Source: DASRWT01 sp963748485
Lineage (GTDB): Bacteria; Methylomirabilota; Methylomirabilia; Rokubacteriales; CSP1-6
Reading direction: 5' to 3'
DNA: 64,000 nucleotides
NCBI GenBank assembly: GCA_963748485.1
Contig: CAVVJF010000022.1
Span: 372,001 to 436,000, forward strand
Part shown: positions 52,810 through 62,335 of the stretch, one piece after another
How the letters are laid out: every line of letters starts with the position of its first letter
Position numbering within the stretch: the first letter of the stretch is position 1
Translations under genes and position numbers: made by a program
Notes under the pieces: generated by a model
What the model saw: the letters and a program-made list of their open reading frames with translations, nothing else
Database searches by the model: none
What the model was told of the DNA's origin: nothing

Positions 52810-54111
52810 ATGACCCATACCGATCGCTACGGCTTGCCGCTGTCCACGTCGTCCCCCGCCGCCGTCGAGCCGTACGGGCGCGGCATGGATCGCCTCCTCG
52901 CCTACGGCGCCGGCGCCGATACCGCGTTCGCGGACGCCGCCTCCGCCGACGAGGGCTTCGCGCTGGCCCACGCCGGGCAGGGCCTGGTGGCGCTGTTCAT
53001 GGCCGACGGGCCGGCCGCCCGCGCCGCCGTCGGCCGCGCGCGGGAGCGGATCGGCGGCGCGAGCCGGCGCGAACGGCAGCACGTGGAGGCGCTCACCGCG
53101 GTGGTGGGCGGGGACACGCCGCGGGGCCTGGCGCTAATCGAGGAGCATCTGCGGGAGTTCCCGCGCGACGCTCTCCTCGTGAAGCAGGCGAGCAGCGCCA
53201 TCGGCTTCAGCGGGCGCCCGGATCGCGAGGCCTATCGCACCGCGCTCCTCGAGCGGCTCGCCCCCGCCTACGCCGACGACTGGTGGCATCAGTCAGAGCT
53301 GGGCTTCGTCTACCACGAGACGGGGCGCATGGCCGAATCGCGCCGCCTCTCCGAGCAATCGCTCGCCCGGTATCCCGGCAACGCCAACGCGAGCCACAAC
53401 ATCGCCCACGTCTTCTTCGAGACGCTGGACCACGACGGCGGTGTCGCCTTCCTCGAGGACTGGCTGACCGGCTACGCGCGCGGGGCGCCGTTCCACTGCC
53501 ACCTCGTCTGGCATCTGGCCCTCTTCGAGCTGCACCGGGGCAACGTCGCGCGCGTGCTCGAGATCTTCGACCGGGACATACAGCCCGCGACCAATCCCCG
53601 GCTGGCGGTGATGGACGGGCCGGCCACGCTCTGGCGCCTGCGCCTCTACGGCCACGACGACAGCCGGGCGCGCTGGGAGCCGCTGGCGGACCTCGCCGCG
53701 CGGGTGGCGCGGCCGGGTTTCGTGTTCGGGGACATACACGCCGCCCTCGCCTACGCCGCCACCGGCAACACGCGCGCGCTGGCCGCGCTCGTGGACAACC
53801 TGCGCGCGCTGGCCGCCAAGGGGAACCTCGCCGCCGAGGTGGGCCTGCCCCTCGTCGAAGGGGTCGGCGCCTTCGCGGCCGGCGACTTCGCCGGCGCGCT
53901 CCGGCACTTCGAGCCCGTCGAGCCCGAGATCCACCGGATGGGCGGCAGCCACGCTCAATGGGAGATCTTCGAGGAGACCATGGTGGTCGCCTATCTGCGC
54001 CTGGACCGGCACGAGGACGCGGCGCGGCTGCTGCGGCGCCGCCTGGCGCGCCGCGCCTCGCCGCGTGACGTCCGCTGGCTCGGGGAGGCGGAGGCCCGCG
54101 TCCCGCGGTAG
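52810..54111 (+). CDS. Tetratricopeptide-repeat protein
   Basis: 433 aa, soluble, almost wholly helical. Repeated TPR-like units are visible (for example WWHQSELGFVYHETGRMAESRRL; NANASHNIAHVFFETLDHDGGVAFLEDWL; VGAFAAGDFAGALRHFEPV). AGGAG lies before ATG 52810. TPRs mediate protein contacts; partners are unknown. It ends 5 bp before the muramidase gene, so it is probably co-transcribed with it. Confidence 0.8.
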   Translation: MTHTDRYGLPLSTSSPAAVEPYGRGMDRLLAYGAGADTAFADAASADEGFALAHAGQGLVALFMADGPAARAAVGRARERIGGASRRERQHVEALTAVVGGDTPRGLALIEEHLREFPRDALLVKQASSAIGFSGRPDREAYRTALLERLAPAYADDWWHQSELGFVYHETGRMAESRRLSEQSLARYPGNANASHNIAHVFFETLDHDGGVAFLEDWLTGYARGAPFHCHLVWHLALFELHRGNVARVLEIFDRDIQPATNPRLAVMDGPATLWRLRLYGHDDSRARWEPLADLAARVARPGFVFGDIHAALAYAATGNTRALAALVDNLRALAAKGNLAAEVGLPLVEGVGAFAAGDFAGALRHFEPVEPEIHRMGGSHAQWEIFEETMVVAYLRLDRHEDAARLLRRRLARRASPRDVRWLGEAEARVPR

Positions 54112-54116
54112 CGCGC

Positions 54117-54899
54117 ATGCCGGCCTTTCAGGGCGCCGGGCAGGTGCTGGACTCCGGCGGGATCGCTGCCGCGTGCGACGCCCTCCGCGTGCACGCGGCC
54201 GAGCTGTGGGCCGTGCTGACCGTGGAGACGCGCGGGTGCGGCTACCTCGCGGACCGCCGTCCCCTCATCCTCTTCGAGCGGCACTACTTCAGCCGGCTGA
54301 CCAAACGAAAATTCGACGCCCAGGTGCCCGATCTCAGCCACCGGCAGTGGGGCGGCTACTCCGGCGGCGTGCGCGAGTACGATCGCCTCGGACGCGCGGT
54401 GAAGCTCGACCGCGCGGCGGCCCTGCGCAGCGCCTCGTGGGGCCTTGGCCAGGTGATGGGGGACAACTTCAAGGCGGCCGGGTTCGAGGACGTGGAACCC
54501 ATGGTAGCCGCCTTCGTCGAGTCGGAGAACGCCCAGCTCCTCGGGATGGCGCGCTTCATCACCACCATCGGCGCGGACAAGCATCTGCGCGCGCACAACT
54601 GGCCGGCCTTCGCCGCCGCCTACAACGGCCCCGCCTACGCGCAGAATTCGTACGATGAGCGCCTGCGCGGGGCCCATCAGAAGTACATGACGGGCGCGCT
54701 GCCCGACCTCAACGTGCGCGCCATCCAGGCCTATCTCGTGTACCTCGACTTCAACCCGGGCCCGGTGGACGGCGTGGTGGGACGGTTCACGCGCTCCGCG
54801 CTTCGGATGTTCCAGGAGCGCGAGGGCCTCCCCCTCCGGGAAGCCTTCGACGCGAGTACGGTGAAGAAGCTTCGGGAGCATGCGGTGGACGAGGCGTGA
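54117..54899 (+). CDS. N-acetylmuramidase (DUF3380) with peptidoglycan-binding domain
   Basis: 260 aa. The N-terminal ~185 residues are the N-acetylmuramidase domain found in phage endolysins (VETRGCGYLADRRPLILFERHYF ... ALRSASWGLGQVMGDNFKAAGF ... AFAAAYNGPAY), with Glu in VETRG at the expected catalytic place. The C-terminal PG_binding_1 domain reads VRAIQAYLVYLDFNPGPVDGVVGRFTRSALRMFQE. There is no signal peptide, as in holin-dependent endolysins, yet there are no phage genes nearby. Here it lies in a TPR/muramidase/lipoprotein unit. Confidence 0.85.
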   Translation: MPAFQGAGQVLDSGGIAAACDALRVHAAELWAVLTVETRGCGYLADRRPLILFERHYFSRLTKRKFDAQVPDLSHRQWGGYSGGVREYDRLGRAVKLDRAAALRSASWGLGQVMGDNFKAAGFEDVEPMVAAFVESENAQLLGMARFITTIGADKHLRAHNWPAFAAAYNGPAYAQNSYDERLRGAHQKYMTGALPDLNVRAIQAYLVYLDFNPGPVDGVVGRFTRSALRMFQEREGLPLREAFDASTVKKLREHAVDEA

Positions 54900-54930
54900 G
54901 CGCGCGGGACGCGCGCGTGAGGAGGGGCGC

Positions 54931-56451
54931 ATGCGGCTGATCGTCTGGATCCTGGTGGCGCTGGCGGCATCGGGGTGCGCGCGGGCCGTGAGCGATCGCG
55001 AGCTGCAGCGCGTGGCGCGCGACTGGTCGATGGTCATCCGCGCGAGCCAGATCCTGCCCGTCTATCCCCTGACCGAGGATCTCCAGCCCGGCGACATCTT
55101 CCTCGTCCAGGTCACGGTGGAGGACCAGGCCAAGACGTATCGCGAGCGCGGCTTCTTGCCGCTCGACAACCTCATCCACCGCCTCGACCCGAAGGGCTAC
55201 GAGACGTTCTACCGCCAGTCCTTCGAGGCGGGCGGCGCCCAGCATCCCTTGCCCAAGCACTGGCTCGAGCCGGGCAAGCCCGCCTCGTGGACGCTGGCGC
55301 CGAACGCGAGCTTCCCCACGTATGCGTTCTCCGCTCGGCGCGGCGGCGGCTTCAACGTGGCGCTGCCGGTGCAGGGCATCCCGGTGGGGCTGAGTCTCCT
55401 GGGCGGCGACGCCACCCAGGGCACCATCACCCTCGCCGAGGCGCGCACCTACGGCGTGGACACGATGTCGCTCTACCACGACGTCCGGGCCTGGGCGGAG
55501 GCCAACCGTCCCTTCCTCCGGTTCTTCGGCAGCGGCGACCCGCAGCGCACCAACTACGTCCGCGTGGTGTCGCGCGTGTACATCACGGGGCGCATCAACG
55601 TGTCCCTGCAGGGCTCCAAGAGCTCCGGCGCCACCCTGACCGGCGGCGCCTCCAAGCCGGTGGACCTCGTGATCCCGAACGCGAGCGCCGACCCGTCGAA
55701 GAACACGCTCGAGGCCTACACGAGCAACATCGAGAAGCTCAACGCCATGATCGCGGCGGCGATGGAGCGCGTGGGCGGAAGCAACCTCGCCCCCGGCGGC
55801 ACCGTGAAGGTGGTGTCCGCCTCGTCCAGCAGCATCTCGCTCGCCGAGGACTTCGCCCGCCCGCTGGTGATCGGTTACCTGGGCTTCGACATGGCCATCG
55901 GCCCCGGCGGCGTGCTCGGCCCGCCCATCACGACGCACGCGGTGCTGGAGCGGGGGATCAGCCCGGCACTGCAGGGCGACCTCGGCGTGCGCCTGTCCTC
56001 CACCGCATCCATGGCCAGCGAGTACCAGACCCTCAAGGTGCTCGCCGCCAAGGGCGATGCCGGCGCGCGCGGGCTCGTCACCGAGCTGGACGCCCTCGCG
56101 CCCATCGTCCCCGCGACGTATCCCTGCGATCTCCTCGGCGTCCGCGATGCCGGCGGGCCCCTGGAGACGATCCGCGCGGCGGGCCGGCCGCTCGAGGTGG
56201 GCACCGGCTTCGAGCGCGTCACCACGTATCGCGGGCAGCTCTACACCTCCATCGCGGCGATCAAGCGCGCGCAGGCCAATCCCGCGGTGGCGGTGAAGGG
56301 ATTTGCCGCCCGCAGCCCCGATGCGGAGCGCCACCTGCGCGAGCAGTTCGCCGCCAACGAGGCGGCCCTCAAGGCGCTCGACGACCAGATCCAGCAGCAC
56401 GGCACCTTGCTGACCCGGGCCAAGGTGTACCTGGCCGGCGTGGAAGGATAG
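54931..56451 (+). CDS. Large lipoprotein, unknown function
   Basis: 506 aa; TGAGGAGGGG precedes ATG 54931. The signal peptide ends ASGC (Cys16). The mature protein includes QPGDIFLVQVTVEDQAKTYRERG, a Gly/Ser-rich middle (ARRGGGFNVALPVQGIPVGLSL; SGATLTGGASKPV) and a helical C-terminus rich in Ala/Glu. The family is not recognised. It directly follows the muramidase gene (31 bp) and may anchor or guide that enzyme at the outer membrane (inference). Confidence 0.75.
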   Translation: MRLIVWILVALAASGCARAVSDRELQRVARDWSMVIRASQILPVYPLTEDLQPGDIFLVQVTVEDQAKTYRERGFLPLDNLIHRLDPKGYETFYRQSFEAGGAQHPLPKHWLEPGKPASWTLAPNASFPTYAFSARRGGGFNVALPVQGIPVGLSLLGGDATQGTITLAEARTYGVDTMSLYHDVRAWAEANRPFLRFFGSGDPQRTNYVRVVSRVYITGRINVSLQGSKSSGATLTGGASKPVDLVIPNASADPSKNTLEAYTSNIEKLNAMIAAAMERVGGSNLAPGGTVKVVSASSSSISLAEDFARPLVIGYLGFDMAIGPGGVLGPPITTHAVLERGISPALQGDLGVRLSSTASMASEYQTLKVLAAKGDAGARGLVTELDALAPIVPATYPCDLLGVRDAGGPLETIRAAGRPLEVGTGFERVTTYRGQLYTSIAAIKRAQANPAVAVKGFAARSPDAERHLREQFAANEAALKALDDQIQQHGTLLTRAKVYLAGVEG

Positions 56452-56455
56452 GCGC

Positions 56456-56806
56456 ATGGGCAAGCCCAGGAAGAAGAAAGCGGGCGCGGCCGCGGGGGCG
56501 GCCCCCGCCGCGCCGCTAGTGGAAACCTCGCTCTTCGAGCCCGACAGCGAGACCACGAATTCGGGGAAGAATGCGGCGCTCGCCACCCTGCTCAACACCG
56601 CCTGGCGCCCGCTCGCGATCGTCCGCGTCGACCGGATCGAGATCGGCGACCGCGGCTGGCGCGTCGTCTTCCGCGAGTGGCCCGCTACTCGAGCGGTGCC
56701 GGCGGCCGCGGGGGCGCGCCCGGCTGCGGCGGCGGGCTCAGCGGCCGCGGGGCCCGGCGGAGGGCGTCCTCCAGGTCGGGAGTGGCGCGGCGCATCTCCT
56801 CGGTGA
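56456..56806 (+). CDS. Small hypothetical protein, tail doubtful
   Basis: 116 aa, 4 bp after the lipoprotein gene. The first ~80 residues look plausible (basic Lys-rich head, then SLFEPDSETTNSGKNAALATLLNTAWRPLAIVRVDRIEIGDRGWRVVFREWP). The last ~40 are Ala/Gly/Pro-rich and lie antisense to the end of gspD, so the true stop or the gene itself is uncertain. It may end the preceding operon. Confidence 0.4.
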   Translation: MGKPRKKKAGAAAGAAPAAPLVETSLFEPDSETTNSGKNAALATLLNTAWRPLAIVRVDRIEIGDRGWRVVFREWPATRAVPAAAGARPAAAAGSAAAGPGGGRPPGREWRGASPR

Positions 56807-58784
56807 TGCGCGCGGCCTCCACCGCGGTGCCCACCACCCGCGGCGTGATCACCAGGACCAGCTCGGTCTTCTCGACCCGCTCTTCCTTGAAGCCGAAGAG
56901 GAATCCGAGGAGGGGGATTTTGTGGAGCACCGGCACTCCCGTGCGGATCGAGGTGCGCCGGTTCTGGATCAGCCCGCCCAGCACGAGGGTCTGGCTGCTC
57001 ATGAGCACCACCGAGGTCTCCGCCTCCCGCTTGGTGAACCGCGGAGAGTTGATGGGCGGCGGCTCGTTCGCCCCCACCTCGTTGACCTCCTGCTTGACGT
57101 CCATGGCCACCGTCCCCTGCTCGCCGATGCGCGGGGTCACGGTCAGGATCACGCCGGCGTCCCGGTACTCCACGGTCTGGGTGATGGAGTTACCGGTGAT
57201 ACCGCCGGTGGCCACCGGCACCTGCTGCGAGGTCACGATGGGCACCGACGTCGAGACGTTGATCACCGCCTTCTTGTTCTCGGTGGTGAGGATGGTGGGA
57301 TTCGACAGCACGTTCACGCGGTTCTCGCTGGCCAGCGCGTTGAGGGCGGCGAGGAACCGGTCGGTGGCGAAGGCGAAGAGGCTCAGCCCCGCGGGGATGG
57401 GCCCGCCGACAGGGATGAAGTTCTGCGGCGGGATCGCGGGCACCAGGCCCGAGGGCGAGGAGATCCCGGTGAAATTTCCGCTCCGCACCACCCAGTCCAT
57501 GCCGAGCTTGGTGTCGTCGGTGTGGGTGATCTCCACCGCCAGCACCTGGATGAGCACCTGGCGCGGCATCTTGTCGAGCTGCTTGATGGTCTCCTGAATC
57601 TCTCTCCAGAGCCGCGGGTACGTCGTCACGATGACGGCGTTCGACACCTCGTCGGCGATGAAGCGGATCTCGGGCCGGGGCGAGAGCCCCTCGATGGGCA
57701 GGCTGACCGGCACCGTCCCCGGCGAGAGCGGCGGCGGCGGGGGCGGAGGCGGCGCGAGCGTGGTGCCGTACGTGATGCCGGGCAGGCCCGGCCGTCCGGT
57801 CTGGGTACCAGTGATGGCGGCGCCGCGGTCGCCGCGCCCGTAGATGGCATCCAGCGTCGTCGCCAGGTCGCGCGCCTTGGTGTTTTCCGCGAAGTGGACG
57901 AAGACCTGCTGGCCGCCGCGGATGTTCACGTCGAGGCGCTCGACGAGCCGGCGGATCGCCTCCAGCTCCTGCTTGCGCGCGTGAACGACGAGGGCGTTGG
58001 AGCGCTTCTCCGCCACGATCAGCGGGGGCCGCTCGCCCACGCCCACCTCCACCGTCGCGCCCGCGGCCCGCGGCGGGGCGCCGGGAGCGGTGGGGACACC
58101 CGGCGGCGGGGCGGGGCCGGAGCTCCCGCGCGCCCGGCTCAGGAACAGCTGGGTCAGCAGCTGGGCCATCTCCTGGGCGTCGGCATGCTGGAGCGGGATG
58201 ATCTGCGGCTCCTCGACGGCCACCGGCACGTCCATGACCTTGAGGATGTCCAGGAGACGGTGCACGTTCGACGCGGTGTCGGTGACGATGATGAGGTTGG
58301 TCTCGCGATGGGCGCTCACCGCGCCTTCCGCGGCCACGAAGGGGCGCAGCAGCGCCACCGCGTCGGCGGCGCCGAGGTACTTGAGCGGCACGATCTGGGT
58401 CACGATCTCGCCGCCCGCGGGACCGGGCGCGGGCTCGCTGCCCACCACCGTGCGGACCGGCGTCTGGGGGGCGCCCTCGCGCGTGATGATGCGGTAGACG
58501 TTGTCGGACTTCACGGCGGCGAGGCCGTTGGCGTCCAGCACGGTCAGGAGAAAGCCGAGCACTTCTTCACGGGGGATCTTTTCCGTGGTCTGTACCGTCA
58601 CCTTCCGCCCCCGGACGTTGGGGCCGAACACGTAGTTGAAGCCGGCGATCTCGGCGACCGCCTGCACGACGACCTCGACGTCGGCGTTGTCGAAGTTGAG
58701 CACCACCATGCGCGGCGGATCGGCGGCGCCGGCGACGGCGCCGAGGAGGAGCACGAGCAGGAACGCGCGCGTGACGGTCTTCAT
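56685..58784 (-). CDS. gspD: Type II secretion system secretin GspD
   Basis: 699 aa outer-membrane secretin. Signal peptide residues 1-20; then N0 (VVLNFDNADVEVVVQAVAEIAGFNYVFGP), N1 (VTQIVPLKYLGAADAVALLRPF), N2 (QIIPLQHADAQEMAQLLTQLF) and N3 domains, separated by proline-rich linkers. The secretin domain carries NRVNVLSNPTILTTENKKAVI, RDAGVILTVTPRIG and the signature VLGGLIQNRRTSIRTGVPVLHKIPLLGFLFG. Its ATG overlaps the gspC stop by 4 bp. It is the last gene of the minus-strand T2SS operon and forms the exit pore for folded periplasmic proteins. Confidence 0.95.
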   Translation of the reverse strand: MKTVTRAFLLVLLLGAVAGAADPPRMVVLNFDNADVEVVVQAVAEIAGFNYVFGPNVRGRKVTVQTTEKIPREEVLGFLLTVLDANGLAAVKSDNVYRIITREGAPQTPVRTVVGSEPAPGPAGGEIVTQIVPLKYLGAADAVALLRPFVAAEGAVSAHRETNLIIVTDTASNVHRLLDILKVMDVPVAVEEPQIIPLQHADAQEMAQLLTQLFLSRARGSSGPAPPPGVPTAPGAPPRAAGATVEVGVGERPPLIVAEKRSNALVVHARKQELEAIRRLVERLDVNIRGGQQVFVHFAENTKARDLATTLDAIYGRGDRGAAITGTQTGRPGLPGITYGTTLAPPPPPPPPLSPGTVPVSLPIEGLSPRPEIRFIADEVSNAVIVTTYPRLWREIQETIKQLDKMPRQVLIQVLAVEITHTDDTKLGMDWVVRSGNFTGISSPSGLVPAIPPQNFIPVGGPIPAGLSLFAFATDRFLAALNALASENRVNVLSNPTILTTENKKAVINVSTSVPIVTSQQVPVATGGITGNSITQTVEYRDAGVILTVTPRIGEQGTVAMDVKQEVNEVGANEPPPINSPRFTKREAETSVVLMSSQTLVLGGLIQNRRTSIRTGVPVLHKIPLLGFLFGFKEERVEKTELVLVITPRVVGTAVEAARITEEMRRATPDLEDALRRAPRPLSPPPQPGAPPRPPAPLE

Positions 58785-59410
58785 TGGATGCCCTTCGGCG
58801 CCGGCCGCGGCGTGACCGGCTCGGCGGCCGGCGGGTGGACGGCGGCCGCATCGGGGGCGGCGCTGGGCGCCGCCGCGGGCGCCGGCGGCGTTGCCGGGGT
58901 CGCGCTCACCGGCGGCGCGGGCGCGGGCTTGGCCGGATCTTTGAGCATGACCTCGATCGGGCCGTCGGCCCGGCGGATGACCACGCGGTCCTCCAGAATG
59001 CGCACGAGCGTTCCTCCTCCCACGGCGTCGCCCAGCGCGTAGCCGGCCACGCGCTGGCCCACCGGGTCCTCGAGATAGGCGCGGCTCTGTGGCCCGTCCA
59101 GGACCACGCCGTGCAGGAAGGGCTTCGGGCCGGTCGCGCCCGGCGCCGCCGCCTCCGCCTCCGCCGACTCGCCGCGCGACGCGGCGAAGAGGTTGCGCGC
59201 GGCGATGATGGCGTAGTGCGCGGTTTCGACGGGTCCCTCCAGCGGGTGGCGCGCCACGATCATCAGCGGGCTCGGGGCCGCCTCCGCCGTGACGGGCGGC
59301 GGCGGCAACGGACGCGTCCGCACGATCTCGCGCGTGAGGCCCCAGCCGGCGGCGATCGCGAGCAGCGCCAGGACCACGCACGGGAGCCAGCGTCCGACCG
59401 CGCCGATCAT
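58781..59410 (-). CDS. gspC: T2SS inner-membrane protein GspC-like
   Basis: 209 aa. A short cytoplasmic head and one helix (VVLALLAIAAGWGLT) are followed by a proline-rich linker and a homology-region-like domain (ARNLFAAS ... LHGVVLDGPQSRAYLEDPVGQRVAGYALGDAVGGGTLVRILEDRVVI), then a long Pro/Ala tail. This is the GspC layout that docks to the secretin N0 domain; the position next to gspD supports it. ATGA overlaps on both sides. There is no PDZ or coiled coil at the C-terminus. Confidence 0.8.
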   Translation of the reverse strand: MIGAVGRWLPCVVLALLAIAAGWGLTREIVRTRPLPPPPVTAEAAPSPLMIVARHPLEGPVETAHYAIIAARNLFAASRGESAEAEAAAPGATGPKPFLHGVVLDGPQSRAYLEDPVGQRVAGYALGDAVGGGTLVRILEDRVVIRRADGPIEVMLKDPAKPAPAPPVSATPATPPAPAAAPSAAPDAAAVHPPAAEPVTPRPAPKGIQ

Positions 59411-60009
59411 GTCTGCTCACGCGATGGCGGCCGCTCCACCGCCGCCGGCACCGGCGTGCCCGGCCGCAAGTAGCCGGCGACGACGAGGGTCGCGAGCAGC
59501 TCGCGCGGCTGCCCCGGCGCGGCCACCCGGATCTTGACGTCCTTCACCGCGATCGCGCTCGGGGCCCGCTCGAGACGGGCGAGCAGGGTCACGACCTGTC
59601 GTATTGTCCCCGCCACGGTGAGCTCGAGGGGGATCTCGAGCACGCCGGCCAGATCCTGGGGGGCCAGCACCCGCTCGCTGCGCACGTCCACGCTCGCCCC
59701 GCTCGCCACATCCCTCATGATCTTCTGAAGGGCGGAGGCGGCCAGCGGCGCGGTCGGGCCGGGGAGGAGCCCGGTGGACGCCGCATCGATCTGCTCGCCG
59801 AGCGTGTCGAGCTCGGCGGCGAGCCGATCGCGCCGCGCGATGATGACCCGCCGGGCCTCGAGGGTGGCTTCCCGCGCCGGGATCAGCTCCACCGCCTCGC
59901 GCTGGCGCGTGAGCGCGGGCTCGACGACGTAAAGATAGCCGGCCACCGCGAGTACGAGGGCCAGCCCCACTCCGATGACGGCGCGCTCGCGGGCGCGAAG
60001 GGTCGGCAT
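59407..60009 (-). CDS. gspM: T2SS protein GspM (PilO-like)
   Basis: 200 aa. One N-terminal helix (ERAVIGVGLALVLAVAGYLYVV), a coiled coil (ALTRQREAVELIPAREATLEARRVIIARRDRLAAEL), then a ferredoxin-like domain (LELTVAGTIRQVVTLLARLERAPSAIAVKDVKIRV), the GspM/PilO pattern. ATG 60009 is chosen as it precedes the helix by a few residues. It pairs with GspL in the inner-membrane platform. Confidence 0.82.
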   Translation of the reverse strand: MPTLRARERAVIGVGLALVLAVAGYLYVVEPALTRQREAVELIPAREATLEARRVIIARRDRLAAELDTLGEQIDAASTGLLPGPTAPLAASALQKIMRDVASGASVDVRSERVLAPQDLAGVLEIPLELTVAGTIRQVVTLLARLERAPSAIAVKDVKIRVAAPGQPRELLATLVVAGYLRPGTPVPAAVERPPSREQT

Positions 60010-60011
60010 GG

Positions 60012-61367
60012 CTAGGGCCGCCCACGCCCGGGCGAGTCCCCGGGCGCTTCCCAGTCGGCGCGGATGCGGAACTGCTCCTTGGCCTGGGCGCGTGTGACGG
60101 GCGCCGTGAACTCGACCCGCTCGAGCCAGGGCGAGCCCTCGAGCAGGGGGACGAGCGTGCTCGCCGCGGTGGCCTGGCCGGAGAGCTCGATCCCCTGGCG
60201 GTCCATGCTGACGGAATGGAGCCAGGCATCCATCGGCACGAGCTCGGTGAGATCCTTCAGCACGGGAAGGGGACGGAGCCCGCCCGCCTCGATCGACTGG
60301 AGCACCTCCAGCAGCCGGCGCCTGAGCTGCACGTCCGTGCCGAGCTGCTCCACCACCTTCGCCTCCGGCTCGAGCCGACGTATCTCCGCCGAGACCCGCT
60401 CGAGGTGACGAGTCTGCGAGTGCCCATGCGCCAGCAGCAGCGCCAGCCCAAGCCCGCCCGCGGCCACCGCCATGCCCGCGGTGAAGGCCTGGGCCCACGA
60501 GAGGGCGCCCGCCCGCCGCCGGGCTGCCACGAGGTCGAGGGGCGGCCGGCGCCGGCCCGCCGCCACGGCGAGGGCGAGGAGCGCGCTCCCCCGCTCCTCG
60601 CGGGGCAGACGATCCATGAGCCGGACGGCCGTTCGCCCCAGAGGGGGAGCGGCGATGGCGACGCCGAGCTCGCCCCGCCGGAAGCTCGCGCGGAAGTCCG
60701 GCGCCTCGTCGCCCGACACCCACACCTTCTCGCACTTCGTCCAGCCGACCACCGGCAAGGTTCGCCCGATGTCGACGGCGAGCGCGGCGCCATCGACTGC
60801 CGGTACGCTCCGGCTCAGCCGCACCCGGCCGTCCTCGAGGAAGAGCAGGATGACGCGCGGCCCGCGCCCGTGCACCCACACCGCGCGGCGGGGCAGCTGG
60901 CGCTGATCGAGGAGTATAGGCAGGGCGTGACAGGCCACCGTCACCGACCGCGGGCGGCGCTGGGTCGCCTCGACGAGGCGGACGGCCCCGTCCACTGTTG
61001 TTCCCTCCGTGGCCGCCACGAGCACGCGCCCGAGCCCGTCCGATCCCTCGGGGAGCGGCGTCCAGTCGAAGCGGGTGTCCTCCGCGGCGAACGGCACGTG
61101 GCGCTCGAGCTCGAAGGCGACCATGGAGCGGCGGTCCCCGCCCGATACCCGCGGTAGCGTGAGCGTCTTCACCACGACCCGGCTGCGGTCGAGCCCGATC
61201 CGGACGCGGCGCGCGCCGAGCCGCCGTGTCCCGAGCTGGGCGGCGAGGCGGGCGGGCAGCGCCGGATCGGCGGCGAGGCGGAAGTACTCGACCTTGCCGC
61301 CCTGGCGAATCGCCGCCACCGCGACATGCTGCTCCTCGACGACCAGTCCGACCCGCGCGTGCTTCAT
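60012..61367 (-). CDS. gspL: T2SS protein GspL (PilM-PilN fusion type)
   Basis: 451 aa. The N-terminal ~300 residues form an actin-like cytoplasmic domain (VGLVVEEQHVAVAAIRQGGKVEYF; RSMVAFELERHVPF; SRSVPAVDGAALAVDIGRTL). A membrane helix follows (AVAAGGLGLALLLAHG), then a PilN-like periplasmic ferredoxin fold (IEAGGLRPLPVLKDLTELVPMDAWLHSVSMDRQGIELSGQA). GspL links the secretion ATPase GspE to the platform. No gspE or gspF is in the window; they would lie beyond gspG or elsewhere. Confidence 0.85.
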   Translation of the reverse strand: MKHARVGLVVEEQHVAVAAIRQGGKVEYFRLAADPALPARLAAQLGTRRLGARRVRIGLDRSRVVVKTLTLPRVSGGDRRSMVAFELERHVPFAAEDTRFDWTPLPEGSDGLGRVLVAATEGTTVDGAVRLVEATQRRPRSVTVACHALPILLDQRQLPRRAVWVHGRGPRVILLFLEDGRVRLSRSVPAVDGAALAVDIGRTLPVVGWTKCEKVWVSGDEAPDFRASFRRGELGVAIAAPPLGRTAVRLMDRLPREERGSALLALAVAAGRRRPPLDLVAARRRAGALSWAQAFTAGMAVAAGGLGLALLLAHGHSQTRHLERVSAEIRRLEPEAKVVEQLGTDVQLRRRLLEVLQSIEAGGLRPLPVLKDLTELVPMDAWLHSVSMDRQGIELSGQATAASTLVPLLEGSPWLERVEFTAPVTRAQAKEQFRIRADWEAPGDSPGRGRP

Positions 61368-62335
61368 CGCGTTCCTCCCACTCGCCAGGACAGCACGGCC
61401 AGACCGAGCGCGGTGAGCGGATCCGTCTCCCCGCTCGACGGCTGCGGGGCGCGGCGCTGCACCACCGCCACGATGCGCGTCTTCCGGCTCTCCGCCATCC
61501 AGCCCTCGGCCTCGATACGGAAGGTGTTGCTGGTCACGCCGAGCCCACGGCCGCCGAGCTGGCCCGGCACCACGGTGTAGGGCGTGCGCGCGCGAGATTG
61601 GACGATGTCGGCGATGGCGGCGTCGCCCAACCCGAGCGCGGCGAGCACAGCCGGCGGGGCGGCGTTGACGTTCACCGTCGCCCGTCCGTGCACGGTGGTC
61701 AGGGTGGCCAGGCCGGGGCGCTCCGCCGTCCCCTCGTAGAGCGCCGGTGTCACGCCGCGGATCTGGCGCAGCTCGGCCACATCCTGAAGCTGCCCGTTCC
61801 GCGCGCGATACGGCAGCGGGAGCCGGAGATAGTGGTCATCGCTCTCGGCGCCGTTCGCCCGATGCCGCTCGTCGGCGTCCTTCCAGTCCTCCAGGGAGTC
61901 TGCCACGATGTCGCGCGTCTCGCGATCGGCCCCCAGGGTCTCGAGCAGGCGCCGCACGCGCTCGGGCGGCGCGAGGTTCAGGTCGAGGCGCCCCTCCTCG
62001 TCGGTGATGCGATAGGCGAACGCGCCCGCGCCCAGGGGCACGCGGGCCCGATCCAGCACGGGCAGGGGCGTGGACAGGGGCGAACCCGGCGCCACGCGAT
62101 GAAAGACCAGGCGGCCCGAGCCGTCCAGGGCGGCGATCGGCGCCTGGCTGGCCAGCTCGACGAGGGCCTGCTGCACGGCCGCCTCGGCGAGATGCCCGGC
62201 GAGCCGCTCCTCCTTGAACGAGTGGGCGGCCGAGGCCTCGAGACGCATCGCGAACGCGAACTCGAGCACCACGACGCTGAGGAGCGACAGGACGAGCATG
62301 ACGGCGAGCAGGGCGAAGCCACGCTCGTCCTTCAC
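61364..62335 (-). CDS. gspK: T2SS minor pseudopilin GspK
   Basis: 323 aa. The prepilin-like start ERGFALLAVMLVLSLLSVVVLEF lacks Glu at +5 of the mature form, as is normal for GspK. The large periplasmic domain carries the GspK signatures EEGRLDLNLAPPERVRRLL and VNVNAAPPAVLAALGLGDAAIADIV. GspK tops the pseudopilus tip together with I and J. ATGA overlaps join it to gspJ and gspL. Confidence 0.92.
   Translation of the reverse strand: MKDERGFALLAVMLVLSLLSVVVLEFAFAMRLEASAAHSFKEERLAGHLAEAAVQQALVELASQAPIAALDGSGRLVFHRVAPGSPLSTPLPVLDRARVPLGAGAFAYRITDEEGRLDLNLAPPERVRRLLETLGADRETRDIVADSLEDWKDADERHRANGAESDDHYLRLPLPYRARNGQLQDVAELRQIRGVTPALYEGTAERPGLATLTTVHGRATVNVNAAPPAVLAALGLGDAAIADIVQSRARTPYTVVPGQLGGRGLGVTSNTFRIEAEGWMAESRKTRIVAVVQRRAPQPSSGETDPLTALGLAVLSWRVGGTR

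Noticed and set aside
54117..54899. Prophage remnant around the muramidase
   Set aside because: No capsid, tail, integrase or holin genes are nearby; one lysin-like gene alone does not support a prophage.
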